Counted from the first letter of the stretch, positions 1 to 6,313 are shown. The stretch: DNA of 14,982 nt from CAYIRQ01 sp964365905 (GCA_964365905.1 CAYIRQ010000021.1:1-14982), one strand, 5' to 3'. A program made the numbers and translations. The notes: generated by a model not told the origin, from the sequence alone.

Positions 1-90
1 GGGAGAGAGGTACCCGCCCGAACGTACCCGTTCGGTACGGGCGGGGAGTGAGGGGCCCCTCATCCTAACCCTCTCCCATTGGGAGAGGGG
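1..90. repeat. Palindromic intergenic repeat cluster downstream of ugd
   Basis: This non-coding stretch holds three self-complementary pieces. CCGAACG at 18-24 pairs with CGTTCGG at 29-35 around a 4-base loop. AGGGGCCCCT at 51-60 is a perfect 10-base palindrome. CCCTCTCCC at 69-77 pairs with GGGAGAGGG at 81-89 around ATT. The last hairpin starts 28 bases past the ugd stop codon but has no T-run on the minus strand, so it is not a classical intrinsic terminator; it could still protect the mRNA 3' end. The sequence around 57-89 resembles REP-like elements spread through many bacterial genomes; that likeness is from memory. Confidence 0.6.
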
Positions 91-116
91 ATGTTCCGGT
101 ACTCGGATGTCAGATT

Positions 117-1463
117 TCATGATGGTCTTCCAATGGAAACATACTGCAATCCTGCCGCTTTCATCGCCTCCGGCTCAAACACATTTCTCCCGTCAAAGAT
201 ATACTTCCCCTTCATCCTCTTCGCAATCTCTTCCGCTTTCCACTCCTTCCAGTGCTTCCACTCGGTGAGGATGAGGAGAGCATCTGCATCGTTGAGTGCT
301 TCCGCATCTCCCGAGACCAGCGTCACCGCGGCCGGCAGAATTTTTCTCGCACTCTCCATCGCGACGGGATCGAATGCCTGCACCTTCCCTCCTTTATCGA
401 GAATCAGCGTCACGATATCGACCGAAGGAGCGTGACGCATGTCATCGGTGTCGGGCTTGAAGCTGAGTCCCCAGACGGCAAACGTCTTCCCGCGTATTCC
501 TCCCAAAGTTTTTTCGATGGAACGGACAAAGGATTCTCTCTGCCACTCGTTGATCGCTTCGACGTCCCGGAGGAGCTGCGCGCTCACGCCATGCGCTTCC
601 GCGGTTTTGATGAGCGCCTGCACGTCTTTCGGGAAGCAGCTGCCGCCGTACCCGATGCCGGCAAGGAGGAAGGCCGGCGCGATGCGGTTATCGAGTCCCA
701 TGCCGTGCGCGACGTCCTCAACATTCGCTCCGCACACCTCGCAGAGCTGTGCGATGAAATTGATGAAGCTGATCTTCGTCGCAAGAAATGCATTGGAGGC
801 GTACTTCGTCAGCTCTGCGCTTTCGACGGACATTTCGACGTACTTCACTCCTTCCCGGATCAGAGGCTCGTAGAGTTTCCGCATCATCGCGCCTGCTTTC
901 TCATCGCGGAAACCGACGACGATACGATCCGGCTTCAGGAAATCTTTGACCGCCTTTCCTTCCCGGAGGAATTCAGGGTTACTCACGAGGTGCACGTGAT
1001 GCGTGACGCCACGCTTGCTCCCACCTTCGCCAAGGCTACGGCGGGCAAGCATTTCTTCCTCGACCCAGATGCGACAGTGCTCACTCGTTCCCACTGGGAC
1101 GGTTGATTTCATGACGAAGACCTTTTCGCCCTCCGTATGCTTCCCGATCGTGCGGCACACGCTCTCGACTTGCGAGAGATCGGCTCTTCGCCCTTCCCCA
1201 AGTGGCGTTCCGACCGCAGCCATGATGAGAGGTGCACTGCGAATCGCTTCATCCAGATTCGTCGTAAAGGAGATCTTTCCGGTCTTCAAATGTTTTTCGA
1301 GCAGCTCCGGCAGCCCTGGCTCATAGATTGGACATTCTCCTTTTTTAAGCTTTTCAATTTTTGTTGCATCGATATCGACACCGATGACGTCATGACCGAT
1401 CTCCGCGAAACAGGCGGCAGAGACGAGGCCGACATAACCGGTGCCTATCACACAGAGCTTCAT
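117..1463 (-). CDS. ugd: UDP-glucose 6-dehydrogenase
   Basis: This enzyme oxidises UDP-glucose to UDP-glucuronate with two NAD+, in the cytosol, supplying precursor for surface polysaccharides. The 448-residue protein has the N-terminal Rossmann motif GTGYVGL (residues 7-13), GTPLGEG (85-91), STVPVGT (120-126), VSNPEFLREG (160-169), the catalytic-cysteine motif GYGGSCFPKD with Cys276, and the C-terminal NAD/UDP-binding segment WGLSFKPDTDDMRHAPS. These cover all three domains of the UDP-glucose/GDP-mannose dehydrogenase family, so it should be active. The ATG at 1463 directly precedes the Rossmann fold; no clear Shine-Dalgarno sequence is visible. Residues 138-149 (MLARRSLGEGGS) are an extra loop encoded by a repeat element just before VSNPEFL. 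The gene is divergent from the PfkB kinase at 1595, and no other polysaccharide genes lie beside it. Confidence 0.95.
   Translation of the reverse strand: MKLCVIGTGYVGLVSAACFAEIGHDVIGVDIDATKIEKLKKGECPIYEPGLPELLEKHLKTGKISFTTNLDEAIRSAPLIMAAVGTPLGEGRRADLSQVESVCRTIGKHTEGEKVFVMKSTVPVGTSEHCRIWVEEEMLARRSLGEGGSKRGVTHHVHLVSNPEFLREGKAVKDFLKPDRIVVGFRDEKAGAMMRKLYEPLIREGVKYVEMSVESAELTKYASNAFLATKISFINFIAQLCEVCGANVEDVAHGMGLDNRIAPAFLLAGIGYGGSCFPKDVQALIKTAEAHGVSAQLLRDVEAINEWQRESFVRSIEKTLGGIRGKTFAVWGLSFKPDTDDMRHAPSVDIVTLILDKGGKVQAFDPVAMESARKILPAAVTLVSGDAEALNDADALLILTEWKHWKEWKAEEIAKRMKGKYIFDGRNVFEPEAMKAAGLQYVSIGRPS
1017..1052 (-). repeat. 36-bp repeat-like insertion inside ugd, in frame
   Basis: Read on the ugd strand, this segment encodes MLARRSLGEGGS between the helix ending VEEE and the KRGV that leads into the conserved VSNPEFLREG strand. 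In ordinary UDP-glucose dehydrogenases the helix runs straight into a (K)RGV-like turn, so 12 residues look inserted without breaking the frame. Its core (GTAGCCT followed by GGCGAAG) is shared with the non-coding element at 2554-2577 downstream of the PfkB kinase. The pieces are seen directly; the insertion reading relies on remembered family alignments. Confidence 0.6.
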
Positions 1464-1492
1464 ACCGGACTAGAATACAGGATCTAAAGGTA

Positions 1493-1571
1493 GAATTATG
1501 AATAAAGAATTAAGAATTAAGAATGAGAAGAAGCGGTTATCCCGATTCATAATTCCTACTTCTTAATTCTT
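1493..1571. repeat. AT-rich interleaved inverted repeats in the ugd/pfkB divergent gap
   Basis: GAATTATGAAT at 1493-1503 is matched exactly by its reverse complement at 1545-1555. AAGAATTAAG, present twice in overlapping tandem (1505-1514 and 1512-1521), is matched by its reverse complement at 1562-1571. The arm order is interleaved, not nested, so both stems cannot form as a simple hairpin. The element fills most of the 131-base space between the starts of the two divergent genes and is much more AT-rich than its surroundings. No convincing -35/-10 pair was found for either gene. Confidence 0.6.
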
Positions 1572-1594
1572 CTCCAGTATGCGATGATTTGCTC

Positions 1595-2545
1595 ATGTCT
1601 ACCTTTTTAGCTGCGGGATCGATCGCCTTCGACACGCTGCTCCAATACGATGGCTCGTTTGTCGACGGGATTGATGTGAAGGAACTCGATCGGCTTTCCG
1701 TGGGCTACGTCACCCGCCACCTCGTGCGGCACTTCGGGGGGACGGCTGCGAACATTGCCTGGAACCTGCGGCTACTCAATCAAGATGTACTTGTTGCAGC
1801 TTCTGTGGGGAATGATGCCGAGAAGTATTTGGAGCGACTGCGTCTCAAGGGGGTGAATATTTCGCTCGTTCGGGAAGACCGAGAGGACGTCACGCCCCAG
1901 GCGATCGTTGCGACCGATACGGGAGAGCGCCAGATCACGTTCTACCATCCGGGAGCAGACCGGCGCACGGAAACGCCGGACCTTGCGCCGCTCAAGAGCG
2001 ATCTTTCCTATGTCTGCGTGAGTCCGCATTCCGTGACATCGATGATGGGTCTCGCGGATGCATGCCAGCGCCTCGCGATCCCTTATCTCTTCGATCCCGG
2101 GCAGCAATCCCTTCAGTTTTCCCGTGACGATCTTCGGAGGATCGTGAAGGGAAGTGCGGCGCTCACGGTGAATGCCTACGAGTGGGGACTCCTCTCCGAT
2201 GTGCTTGCGTGGGATGCTTCCGAAGTTCTGGAATTCACCGATCTCCTTGTCGTCACGCATGGAGAACACGGATTTGCGCTGCAAACGAAAAAAGAATCGA
2301 TCGTGATCGATGCTGTCCCCGCGAAAAAGCTCGTAAACCCCACGGGAGCAGGGGATGCCTTCCGTGCCGGCCTTCTCACGGGCCTTGCGCATGGCTGGGA
2401 TATGAAGGATGCAGGCAAACTCGGTGCCGCCCTTGCTTCCTTCGTCATCGAAATCGAAGGGACGCAGCTCGAGGAGTTTCATCTCGATGACCTCTACGAG
2501 CGTGCAGAAAGAGCATATGGCGAAAAACTTCCAATGCTTGGATGA
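1595..2545 (+). CDS. PfkB-family carbohydrate (sugar/nucleoside) kinase
   Basis: This is an ATP-dependent kinase of the ribokinase/adenosine-kinase (PfkB) family; the substrate cannot be told from sequence. From the chosen ATG the protein is 316 residues, a normal length. The N-terminus MSTFLAAGSIAFDTLL is the first strand of the fold. FGGTAANIAWNL is the substrate-side glycine-rich motif (PfkB signature 1 region), and NPTGAGDAFRAGLLTGL is signature 2 with the catalytic base Asp254 in GAGD. The Y-rich and GERQITFYHPGAD stretch resembles adenosine-kinase-like archaeal and CPR members. A TTG at 1589 would add two residues; ATG 1595 is preferred because the conserved strand starts straight after it. 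No strong ribosome binding site is visible. The gene ends beside a degraded second copy of its own 3' end (2583-2630). Confidence 0.9.
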   Translation: MSTFLAAGSIAFDTLLQYDGSFVDGIDVKELDRLSVGYVTRHLVRHFGGTAANIAWNLRLLNQDVLVAASVGNDAEKYLERLRLKGVNISLVREDREDVTPQAIVATDTGERQITFYHPGADRRTETPDLAPLKSDLSYVCVSPHSVTSMMGLADACQRLAIPYLFDPGQQSLQFSRDDLRRIVKGSAALTVNAYEWGLLSDVLAWDASEVLEFTDLLVVTHGEHGFALQTKKESIVIDAVPAKKLVNPTGAGDAFRAGLLTGLAHGWDMKDAGKLGAALASFVIEIEGTQLEEFHLDDLYERAERAYGEKLPMLG

Positions 2546-2630
2546 GACTCATTGCGGCGTAGCCTCGCAGGCGAAGCCGAACGAAAGAGCGGAGAAAGCG
2601 TATGGGGAGCCACTGCCGAAGTTTTCGTAA
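2498..2630 (+). pseudogene. Relic of a second kinase C-terminus after the PfkB gene
   Basis: The kinase ends with ERAERAYGEKLPML (codons 2498-2539). Eighty-five bases later, in a different frame, 2583-2624 reads ERAEKAYGEPLPKF followed by S and a TAA at 2628-2630. Ten of 14 residues agree, while the DNA differs mostly at third codon positions (for example gag/gaa, gca/gcg, ggc/ggg, ctt/ctg). That pattern suggests both pieces evolved as coding sequence and that the second is the surviving tail of a diverged tandem paralogue whose body was deleted. The element at 2554-2577 sits between the two copies. An alternative is transfer of a homologous gene end together with the repeat. Confidence 0.55.
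2554..2577. repeat. Short imperfect palindromic repeat
   Basis: The arms GGCGTAGCC and GGCGAAGCC are inverted copies matching at 7 of 9 positions around a short centre. The motif CGTAGCCT...GGCGAAG also occurs inside ugd at 1017-1052 (minus strand). It lies between the kinase stop codon and the relic second C-terminus. Confidence 0.5.
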
Positions 2631-2636
2631 GCTTTA

Positions 2637-3005
2637 TTAGGCCGCCTTCGCGGTGATGCCGCTCACGCCCTTCCGCACACGCTCGCGGATACCTTCCACA
2701 TCTGCCGGCTTTGCCTCCGTGCTGCGGCTTGCTTCTGTCTCTTCTATATATAACTTGATCAGCGCTTCAGCGACGGGCAGCGCTTCTCCCGTGTTTTCTT
2801 CCTCTGTTCCGTTCTCAACGTGTTCCACATACTCGCCGCTTTGCAGCGCAAATAATTCGCCTCGCAAGCGCGCAACATGCTCTTCCACCGAATGTGTTGC
2901 TGCCGCAGTCCTATGAATGATTTCGCGTGCGCGCCTGTCGCCTTCCCGCAGTTCTTCTCTCTGCAGCTCTTCGGGCGCCAATGGTGTTGCTTCCAGCGTT
3001 GTCAT
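2637..3005 (-). CDS. Hypothetical charged soluble protein
   Basis: I do not recognise this 122-residue protein. It is rich in Glu, Arg and Ala, lacks Cys and Trp, and has no signal peptide or membrane segment. Residues 11-57 and 78-115 look helical, so a small helical, perhaps dimeric, cytosolic protein is likely. A genuine gene is supported by its biased composition and by an ATG start facing a spacer that holds regulatory-looking palindromes. It is convergent with the PfkB kinase and on the same strand as the nucleotidyltransferase at 3223-3600, 217 bases away. No clear Shine-Dalgarno sequence precedes it. Function unknown. Confidence 0.6.
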   Translation of the reverse strand: MTTLEATPLAPEELQREELREGDRRAREIIHRTAAATHSVEEHVARLRGELFALQSGEYVEHVENGTEEENTGEALPVAEALIKLYIEETEASRSTEAKPADVEGIRERVRKGVSGITAKAA

Positions 3006-3072
3006 AGTGCTGCTATCTTTTCAGAAGCAATGCCATCTGTAAAGAGGAAGGAGCTATGAAGAGGCTATAGAT

Positions 3073-3103
3073 GATTTTTTCGGCTTCTAGAAGCGAAAAG
3101 ATC
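3073..3103. repeat. Inverted repeat centred on GCTTCTAGAAGC
   Basis: The 12-base palindrome GCTTCTAGAAGC at 3083-3094 is extended by T-rich (3073-3081) and A-rich (3095-3103) flanks that pair with one bulged G, giving a stem over about 30 bases. It lies upstream of the minus-strand gene at 2637-3005 and downstream of the one at 3223-3600. On neither strand does a U-tract follow the stem in terminator fashion, so an operator or an mRNA stem is more likely. Confidence 0.5.
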
Positions 3104-3162
3104 GTTCATAGTGTTCTCCGTTTTTCTCATTCCTCACTATTCTTAACCTTGGTTGTCATGAG

Positions 3163-3192
3163 CTGTTATGATGTATCGATACATCATAACAG
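3163..3192. repeat. Perfect 30-bp palindrome
   Basis: Two 15-base arms (CTGTTATGATGTATC and its exact reverse complement) meet with no spacer at 3177/3178. It lies in the 217-base gap between two minus-strand genes, 31 bases past the stop of the nucleotidyltransferase. A run of seven A's follows at 3199-3205 on the plus strand, the wrong side for a terminator in either direction. It could be a binding site for a dimeric regulator or a mobile palindromic repeat. Confidence 0.75.
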
Positions 3193-3222
3193 TATCTCAA
3201 AAAAAGCATCAGGATCTTTTGA

Positions 3223-3600
3223 TCACTTTCTCAAACTCGACTTCCATCTATCTGGTTCAAATGCTGCTAACCGCTCGACGGGGCAGGGGAGATCGGTTTC
3301 CGAAAGGCCGGGAGGCAACTTCTGATCGTACCCAAGGAGAATGAGATCTGGTTTGATTGCTCGCACTGGAGAGAGGAAATCGTCGGTATCTCCGAGTCGC
3401 GCATGCACATCCGGGAATGCATGTTGCAGAGCCATCAAACGTTCCTTTTCATTCTGCCTCGGGAGTTTCCCTTTGATGTGTTCCACATTATTGTCGCGCG
3501 CAATGACGACGTGCGTTTCGCCCATTTTCATTGCTTCCCCAAGCACAAACCTGTGGCCCGGGTGGAGGTTATCGAATGTTCCGAAAATAAGCACTCGCAT
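3223..3600 (-). CDS. Nucleotidyltransferase, RibL/TagD-like (FAD synthase or glycerol-3-phosphate cytidylyltransferase type)
   Basis: This is a 125-residue cytidylyltransferase-like protein that should transfer a nucleotide from CTP or ATP to a phosphorylated substrate in the cytosol. The signature GTFDNLHPGH (residues 7-16) contains the HxGH nucleotide-binding motif (His13, His16). QNEKERLMAL is the region after the second strand, and the C-terminal LILLGYDQK corresponds to the loop in which archaeal FAD synthases (RibL) have GYDQ, so FAD synthase is the leading guess and a TagD-like activity the alternative. The ATG at 3600 starts the first beta strand directly, so no other start is plausible. 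It follows the 3732-5720 gene on the same strand after a 131-base spacer with a repeat hairpin, so co-transcription is possible but not shown. Confidence 0.8.
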   Translation of the reverse strand: MRVLIFGTFDNLHPGHRFVLGEAMKMGETHVVIARDNNVEHIKGKLPRQNEKERLMALQHAFPDVHARLGDTDDFLSPVRAIKPDLILLGYDQKLPPGLSETDLPCPVERLAAFEPDRWKSSLRK

Positions 3601-3630
3601 AATGATGAGCTTATCAAAGAATTGCGAGGT

Positions 3631-3680
3631 GCTTCGTCCCTCGATACGCCCCGCATGCGCGGGGCTACTCGGGATGACAC
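3631..3680. repeat. REP-like hairpin between two minus-strand genes
   Basis: GCCCCGC at 3648-3654 pairs with GCGGGGC at 3659-3665 around ATGC. The flanks CCCTCGATAC and TACTCGGGATGAC extend the pairing imperfectly. The outer TCATCCCGAG / CCCTCGA arrangement resembles dispersed palindromic elements in many bacterial and CPR genomes (from memory). There is no U-tract on the minus strand. Confidence 0.55.
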
Positions 3681-3731
3681 AAAGGAATCCGGTTGCTCAG
3701 CTTGACGTACAAGATTTCCCCCCATGAGTTT

Positions 3732-5720
3732 TTATCCTTGCTGGAGACTAATCGAGTAGATCCTCTTTTCGTCTAATACAAAGAGCTGTGTCTCCTCGGG
3801 ATCCACCCAGAGATCCTGAAGCGTCCCCACCTGCTCCCCCTCGAGAACGAACTGCTTCTGGTAGAGCGATTCGCCAGAATCGTCGTCGTTTCTGGTCACG
3901 ATCACGCGCTTTCCTTCGGGATCGAGGAAGTAGAAGCTGCCGCGATCGCTCGATTTATATAACTTCGTCGCCTTCGCGAGCGCGCCCTCGGGAATATTGC
4001 GGATCGTGAAGGGTTTCTCCTCCCCGCGGAGAAGTTTCGAGACCTTCCCACCCTGATGGAGGACGTAGATATCGGCATCGATCGTCATGTCGATCGCGTC
4101 CTCGAGTTTTCCGTTGACGTTATATTCCGAGGGTGCCGAGTACCGGTTGCTGAGTCTCTCATACTTGAGGATCTGATTATTCTGCGGTGAGAGAAGGTAG
4201 AGGTAGCGGAGGTACGTCTCGAAATCCGGCCCCGTGAGCCATCCCGCGGGATCATCCGTCTTCATCGCGGTCGGCTGCCCTTCGATGAGTTCGATCAGGC
4301 GATTCTCTTTCGTGAGGAATACCTGTGTTTTGAAACGATCGAAGTTCGCTCCATCGAGGATGAGATTTTCTCCATCGAGGCGCTGCGGCTCATCGACGGC
4401 GTTCACAATGACGGAATAGAGGTTCTGGCGATCGTAGGCGACCATGCGCCCGCGCTCGATGCCGATGAGACCACGAGCTGAAACATCGGGATTCTGCGCA
4501 CTGAGGTTCGCAGCGACTGTCGGGGTGAGTCGGACGATATTATTGATCGCTTCACGCTTCGCGCGGATGCGGTCGAGGATGTCGAGCGCTTCTGCGCGGA
4601 AGAGGTTGCTCTCATTCTGCATCACGTTCCGGGCTTCCTGCTCTGCGCGGGTCAGGATCGCATTTGCGGATTCGAGGTCCCCCATGAGCTGCCGGTTCTC
4701 CGCGAGCCGCAGGTCGCCATTGATCTTGTCCACAAGATCCTCGAGTTCGGCTCTCGTTTGGCTCTTCTTGCTGAATGTCGAAACCTGGAATCCCGCCCAG
4801 ATACCGATGAAAACGATGATCGCACCGGCAATGAGAAGGAGATGCGCTCTGCGCTTCCGGGTCGGATGCTGCAGATCCTCAAAGAATTTCCGTACTCTAC
4901 GCTGTAGCTTTGCGATGGTCTCTCCGAACGAATGCTGCACGTCGCGGAACGATTTCAAAAAATTCCAGGAGGGAACTTTCACGCCCCTCCGCAACGCAGC
5001 GGCACTCGGCCGCTTCGCTTTCATACGGTCGAGGAAAGAAGCGCCTTTATTCCGATGGCGGGGGAGTGCGCTCGGGAGAGGTGCTTCGGTTTGATCCCGG
5101 ACAGGATGCGCGAGGATGGCGATTACCCCCGCTTCTTTCTCCGCTTCGAGGATATCCCGGATGCCCTCGAGTGCCTCTCCGCGCCTGCGGATGAGCTGTG
5201 TCATTTGCGCCGATGTCATCACTCTGAGGAGACGTTCCGTGCAGAGGATGACGACATCGCCTTCCTGGATACTGCCGCTCGAAATGTGGAGGAATTGCGC
5301 ATGTTCGCGGCTCGTGCCTGCGCTCTCTGTTACCTGGACTGTGGACCCTTTGCGTGTGAGATAGGCTTCGGCCCGGCCTGCCTGAGCGATGTGGAGTGAG
5401 GAAGTCCCATCATCCCAGAGCGCGACGATACCGTTCACCTCCTGCACGTTTCCTGAGATCAAGGTTCCCTTGAGGAGTCCGTTCAACTCTTTCAATGTTC
5501 CTTCGAGACGCTCGTACGGTTCCTCCTCCGCGCGCAGGAGGGAACGCTCGAGCGTCGCATACCACTCCTGCACGAGCTGCTCGACCTCCCGCTCGCGACC
5601 GTCGATCCGGAGGAGTGTGATCGCCTGCTGCTCCCCCTTTTCGCCACGGAAGACGTGGGAGAAGAGATGCGCATCCCCCCGGGGTTTCGTCTTTGCGATG
5701 GAGGTGGTGAGCTCAGGCAC
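3732..5720 (-). CDS. Membrane protein with degenerate PP2C-like cytosolic domain and exported propeller-like domain
   Basis: This 662-residue protein has three parts. Residues about 15-205 follow the PP2C/SpoIIE phosphatase layout: the strand pair near GIVALWDDGTSSLHIAQAGRAEAYL matches the family's 'ANVGDSRAYL' region, and GDVVILCTERLLRVMTSAQMTQLI matches 'D.LLLCSDGL....'. The metal-binding aspartates expected there are replaced (AGRAE, CTERL) and no DGMGG motif is present. A basic linker (about 220-292) ends in RKRR before one membrane helix (293-314), placing the N-terminus in the cytosol. A helical segment (320-395) then leads to about 260 beta-rich residues outside, with repeated strand-turn units that suggest a propeller (inference). 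The GTG at 5720 is the only start giving the full N-terminus; no Shine-Dalgarno is seen. It may be a pseudophosphatase coupling an exterior sensor to cytosolic partners. Confidence 0.75.
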   Translation of the reverse strand: MPELTTSIAKTKPRGDAHLFSHVFRGEKGEQQAITLLRIDGREREVEQLVQEWYATLERSLLRAEEEPYERLEGTLKELNGLLKGTLISGNVQEVNGIVALWDDGTSSLHIAQAGRAEAYLTRKGSTVQVTESAGTSREHAQFLHISSGSIQEGDVVILCTERLLRVMTSAQMTQLIRRRGEALEGIRDILEAEKEAGVIAILAHPVRDQTEAPLPSALPRHRNKGASFLDRMKAKRPSAAALRRGVKVPSWNFLKSFRDVQHSFGETIAKLQRRVRKFFEDLQHPTRKRRAHLLLIAGAIIVFIGIWAGFQVSTFSKKSQTRAELEDLVDKINGDLRLAENRQLMGDLESANAILTRAEQEARNVMQNESNLFRAEALDILDRIRAKREAINNIVRLTPTVAANLSAQNPDVSARGLIGIERGRMVAYDRQNLYSVIVNAVDEPQRLDGENLILDGANFDRFKTQVFLTKENRLIELIEGQPTAMKTDDPAGWLTGPDFETYLRYLYLLSPQNNQILKYERLSNRYSAPSEYNVNGKLEDAIDMTIDADIYVLHQGGKVSKLLRGEEKPFTIRNIPEGALAKATKLYKSSDRGSFYFLDPEGKRVIVTRNDDDSGESLYQKQFVLEGEQVGTLQDLWVDPEETQLFVLDEKRIYSISLQQG

Positions 5721-5754
5721 TGAAAGAGGCTTATAACTTAAGAGAGGCTACCTG

Positions 5755-5772
5755 TGCGCGCTGCTGCGCGCA
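5755..5772. repeat. Perfect 7-bp stem-loop TGCGCGC/GCGCGCA
   Basis: TGCGCGC at 5755-5761 pairs with GCGCGCA at 5766-5772 around TGCT. It sits 35 bases upstream of the GTG start at 5720 on the minus strand, so it would fall in the promoter or 5' leader of that gene. Confidence 0.5.
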
Positions 5773-5778
5773 ACAGCT

Positions 5779-5839
5779 GACAATTGGCTATAGGCAATTA
5801 ACCTGCCGATAGCACGGTAGGTATGGAATTGGACAATTG
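5779..5839. repeat. Hairpin flanked by 8-bp direct repeats
   Basis: ACCTGCCG (5801-5808) pairs with CGGTAGGT (5815-5822), with one G-T pair, around ATAGCA. The outer arms CAATT (5795-5799) and AATTG (5827-5831) extend the stem with bulges. The whole is bracketed by exact direct copies of GACAATTG at 5779-5786 and 5832-5839, which looks like a target-site duplication around a small mobile palindrome, though 8 bases could match by chance. Confidence 0.45.
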
Positions 5840-5867
5840 TGTTGCTTGAAGAGACTTGGACCTTCTC

Positions 5868-6086
5868 TCAAGGGAAGCGAAGACAAAAGGGGGGCAATGT
5901 TGCTGAAGGAGCGATTGTCCAGAGGAAACATATGATCCATGGAACTGAGTAAATAAGGATGCTGATAGTGATCAGCATGAGAAAAAAACTTTCGATTCGT
6001 TTCCCTCGCTTTATGGCACGATATGTTGCTCGTACCAATACGAAATCAAGTCCTAGAAAAAGTATTGTTATGAGGAGTGGGTACAT
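5868..6086 (-). CDS. Putative small two-helix membrane protein
   Basis: This 72-residue reading frame starts at ATG 6086 (a TTG at 6089 is adjacent). It encodes two hydrophobic segments: residues about 3-20 (YPLLITILFLGLDFVLV) and about 35-55 (FFLMLITISILIYSVPWIIC). A basic loop (RATYRAIKRGKR) separates them, so the loop should face the cytosol and both ends the outside. The pattern is too regular for a random antisense frame, but the DNA is AT-rich and unlike the neighbours, which also inflates hydrophobic codons. A TATAAT at 6099-6094 on the minus strand ends seven bases before the ATG, which would give an almost leaderless transcript. No family recognised. Confidence 0.45.
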   Translation of the reverse strand: MYPLLITILFLGLDFVLVRATYRAIKRGKRIESFFLMLITISILIYSVPWIICFLWTIAPSATLPPFCLRFP

Positions 6087-6093
6087 CAAAGCA

Positions 6094-6099
6094 ATTATA
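6094..6099 (-). promoter_or_regulatory. Candidate -10 box for the small membrane ORF
   Basis: A consensus TATAAT on the minus strand lies seven bases before the ATG at 6086, so transcription would begin at or next to the start codon. No good -35 hexamer is found at 16-18 bases, so the call rests on the -10 alone. Confidence 0.3.
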
Positions 6100-6191
6100 G
6101 GTTATGCACGATTCCAACGATTGATGCATGTTTTAAAACTAAAAATTCGTTTACTGTAAGCCAAAAAAAATATGTTCCGACATGAATGCCC

Positions 6192-6220
6192 TTGTGCAGC
6201 CTCCTTCACACTGCTATAGT
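6192..6220 (+). promoter_or_regulatory. Candidate sigma70-type promoter for RNase J
   Basis: TTGTGC (6192-6197) and TATAGT (6215-6220) are separated by exactly 17 bases. The -10 matches consensus at five of six positions; the -35 matches at three. A start near 6227 would give a leader of about 87 bases before the RNase J ATG at 6314. Other than this promoter, the 6100-6313 stretch holds only a short overlapping frame with a good-looking AAGGAG before ATG 6280, which I do not accept as a gene. Confidence 0.4.
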
Positions 6221-6313
6221 GGAGGTGCACTCAATCGATGTCACCAGACGAAGACGTTCGCGAGATGAAGGAGAAAGAGATGCGAAAAACTTTATCTCAA
6301 TTATCTGTCAGTT

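Larger units (their letters stand above)
5721..5867. other. Intergenic region with stem-loops, no gene seen
   Basis: This lies between the divergent start of the pseudophosphatase-like gene and the end of the small membrane ORF. It contains the two stem-loops listed separately (5755-5772 and 5795-5831). No convincing promoter or ribosome binding site could be assigned to the 5720 GTG start. Confidence 0.5.

Noticed and set aside
252..1106. 284-codon plus-strand frame opposite ugd
   Set aside because: Antisense to a clearly conserved enzyme gene; no family resemblance.
3163..3192. 30-bp palindrome as an intrinsic terminator
   Set aside because: The adjacent A-run is 3' on the plus strand and hence 5' of the stem on the minus strand, so no U-tract follows the hairpin in either direction.
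5959..6159. 66-codon basic plus-strand frame opposite the small membrane ORF
   Set aside because: Lys/Arg-rich complement of a hydrophobic frame; the minus-strand version has the more protein-like pattern.
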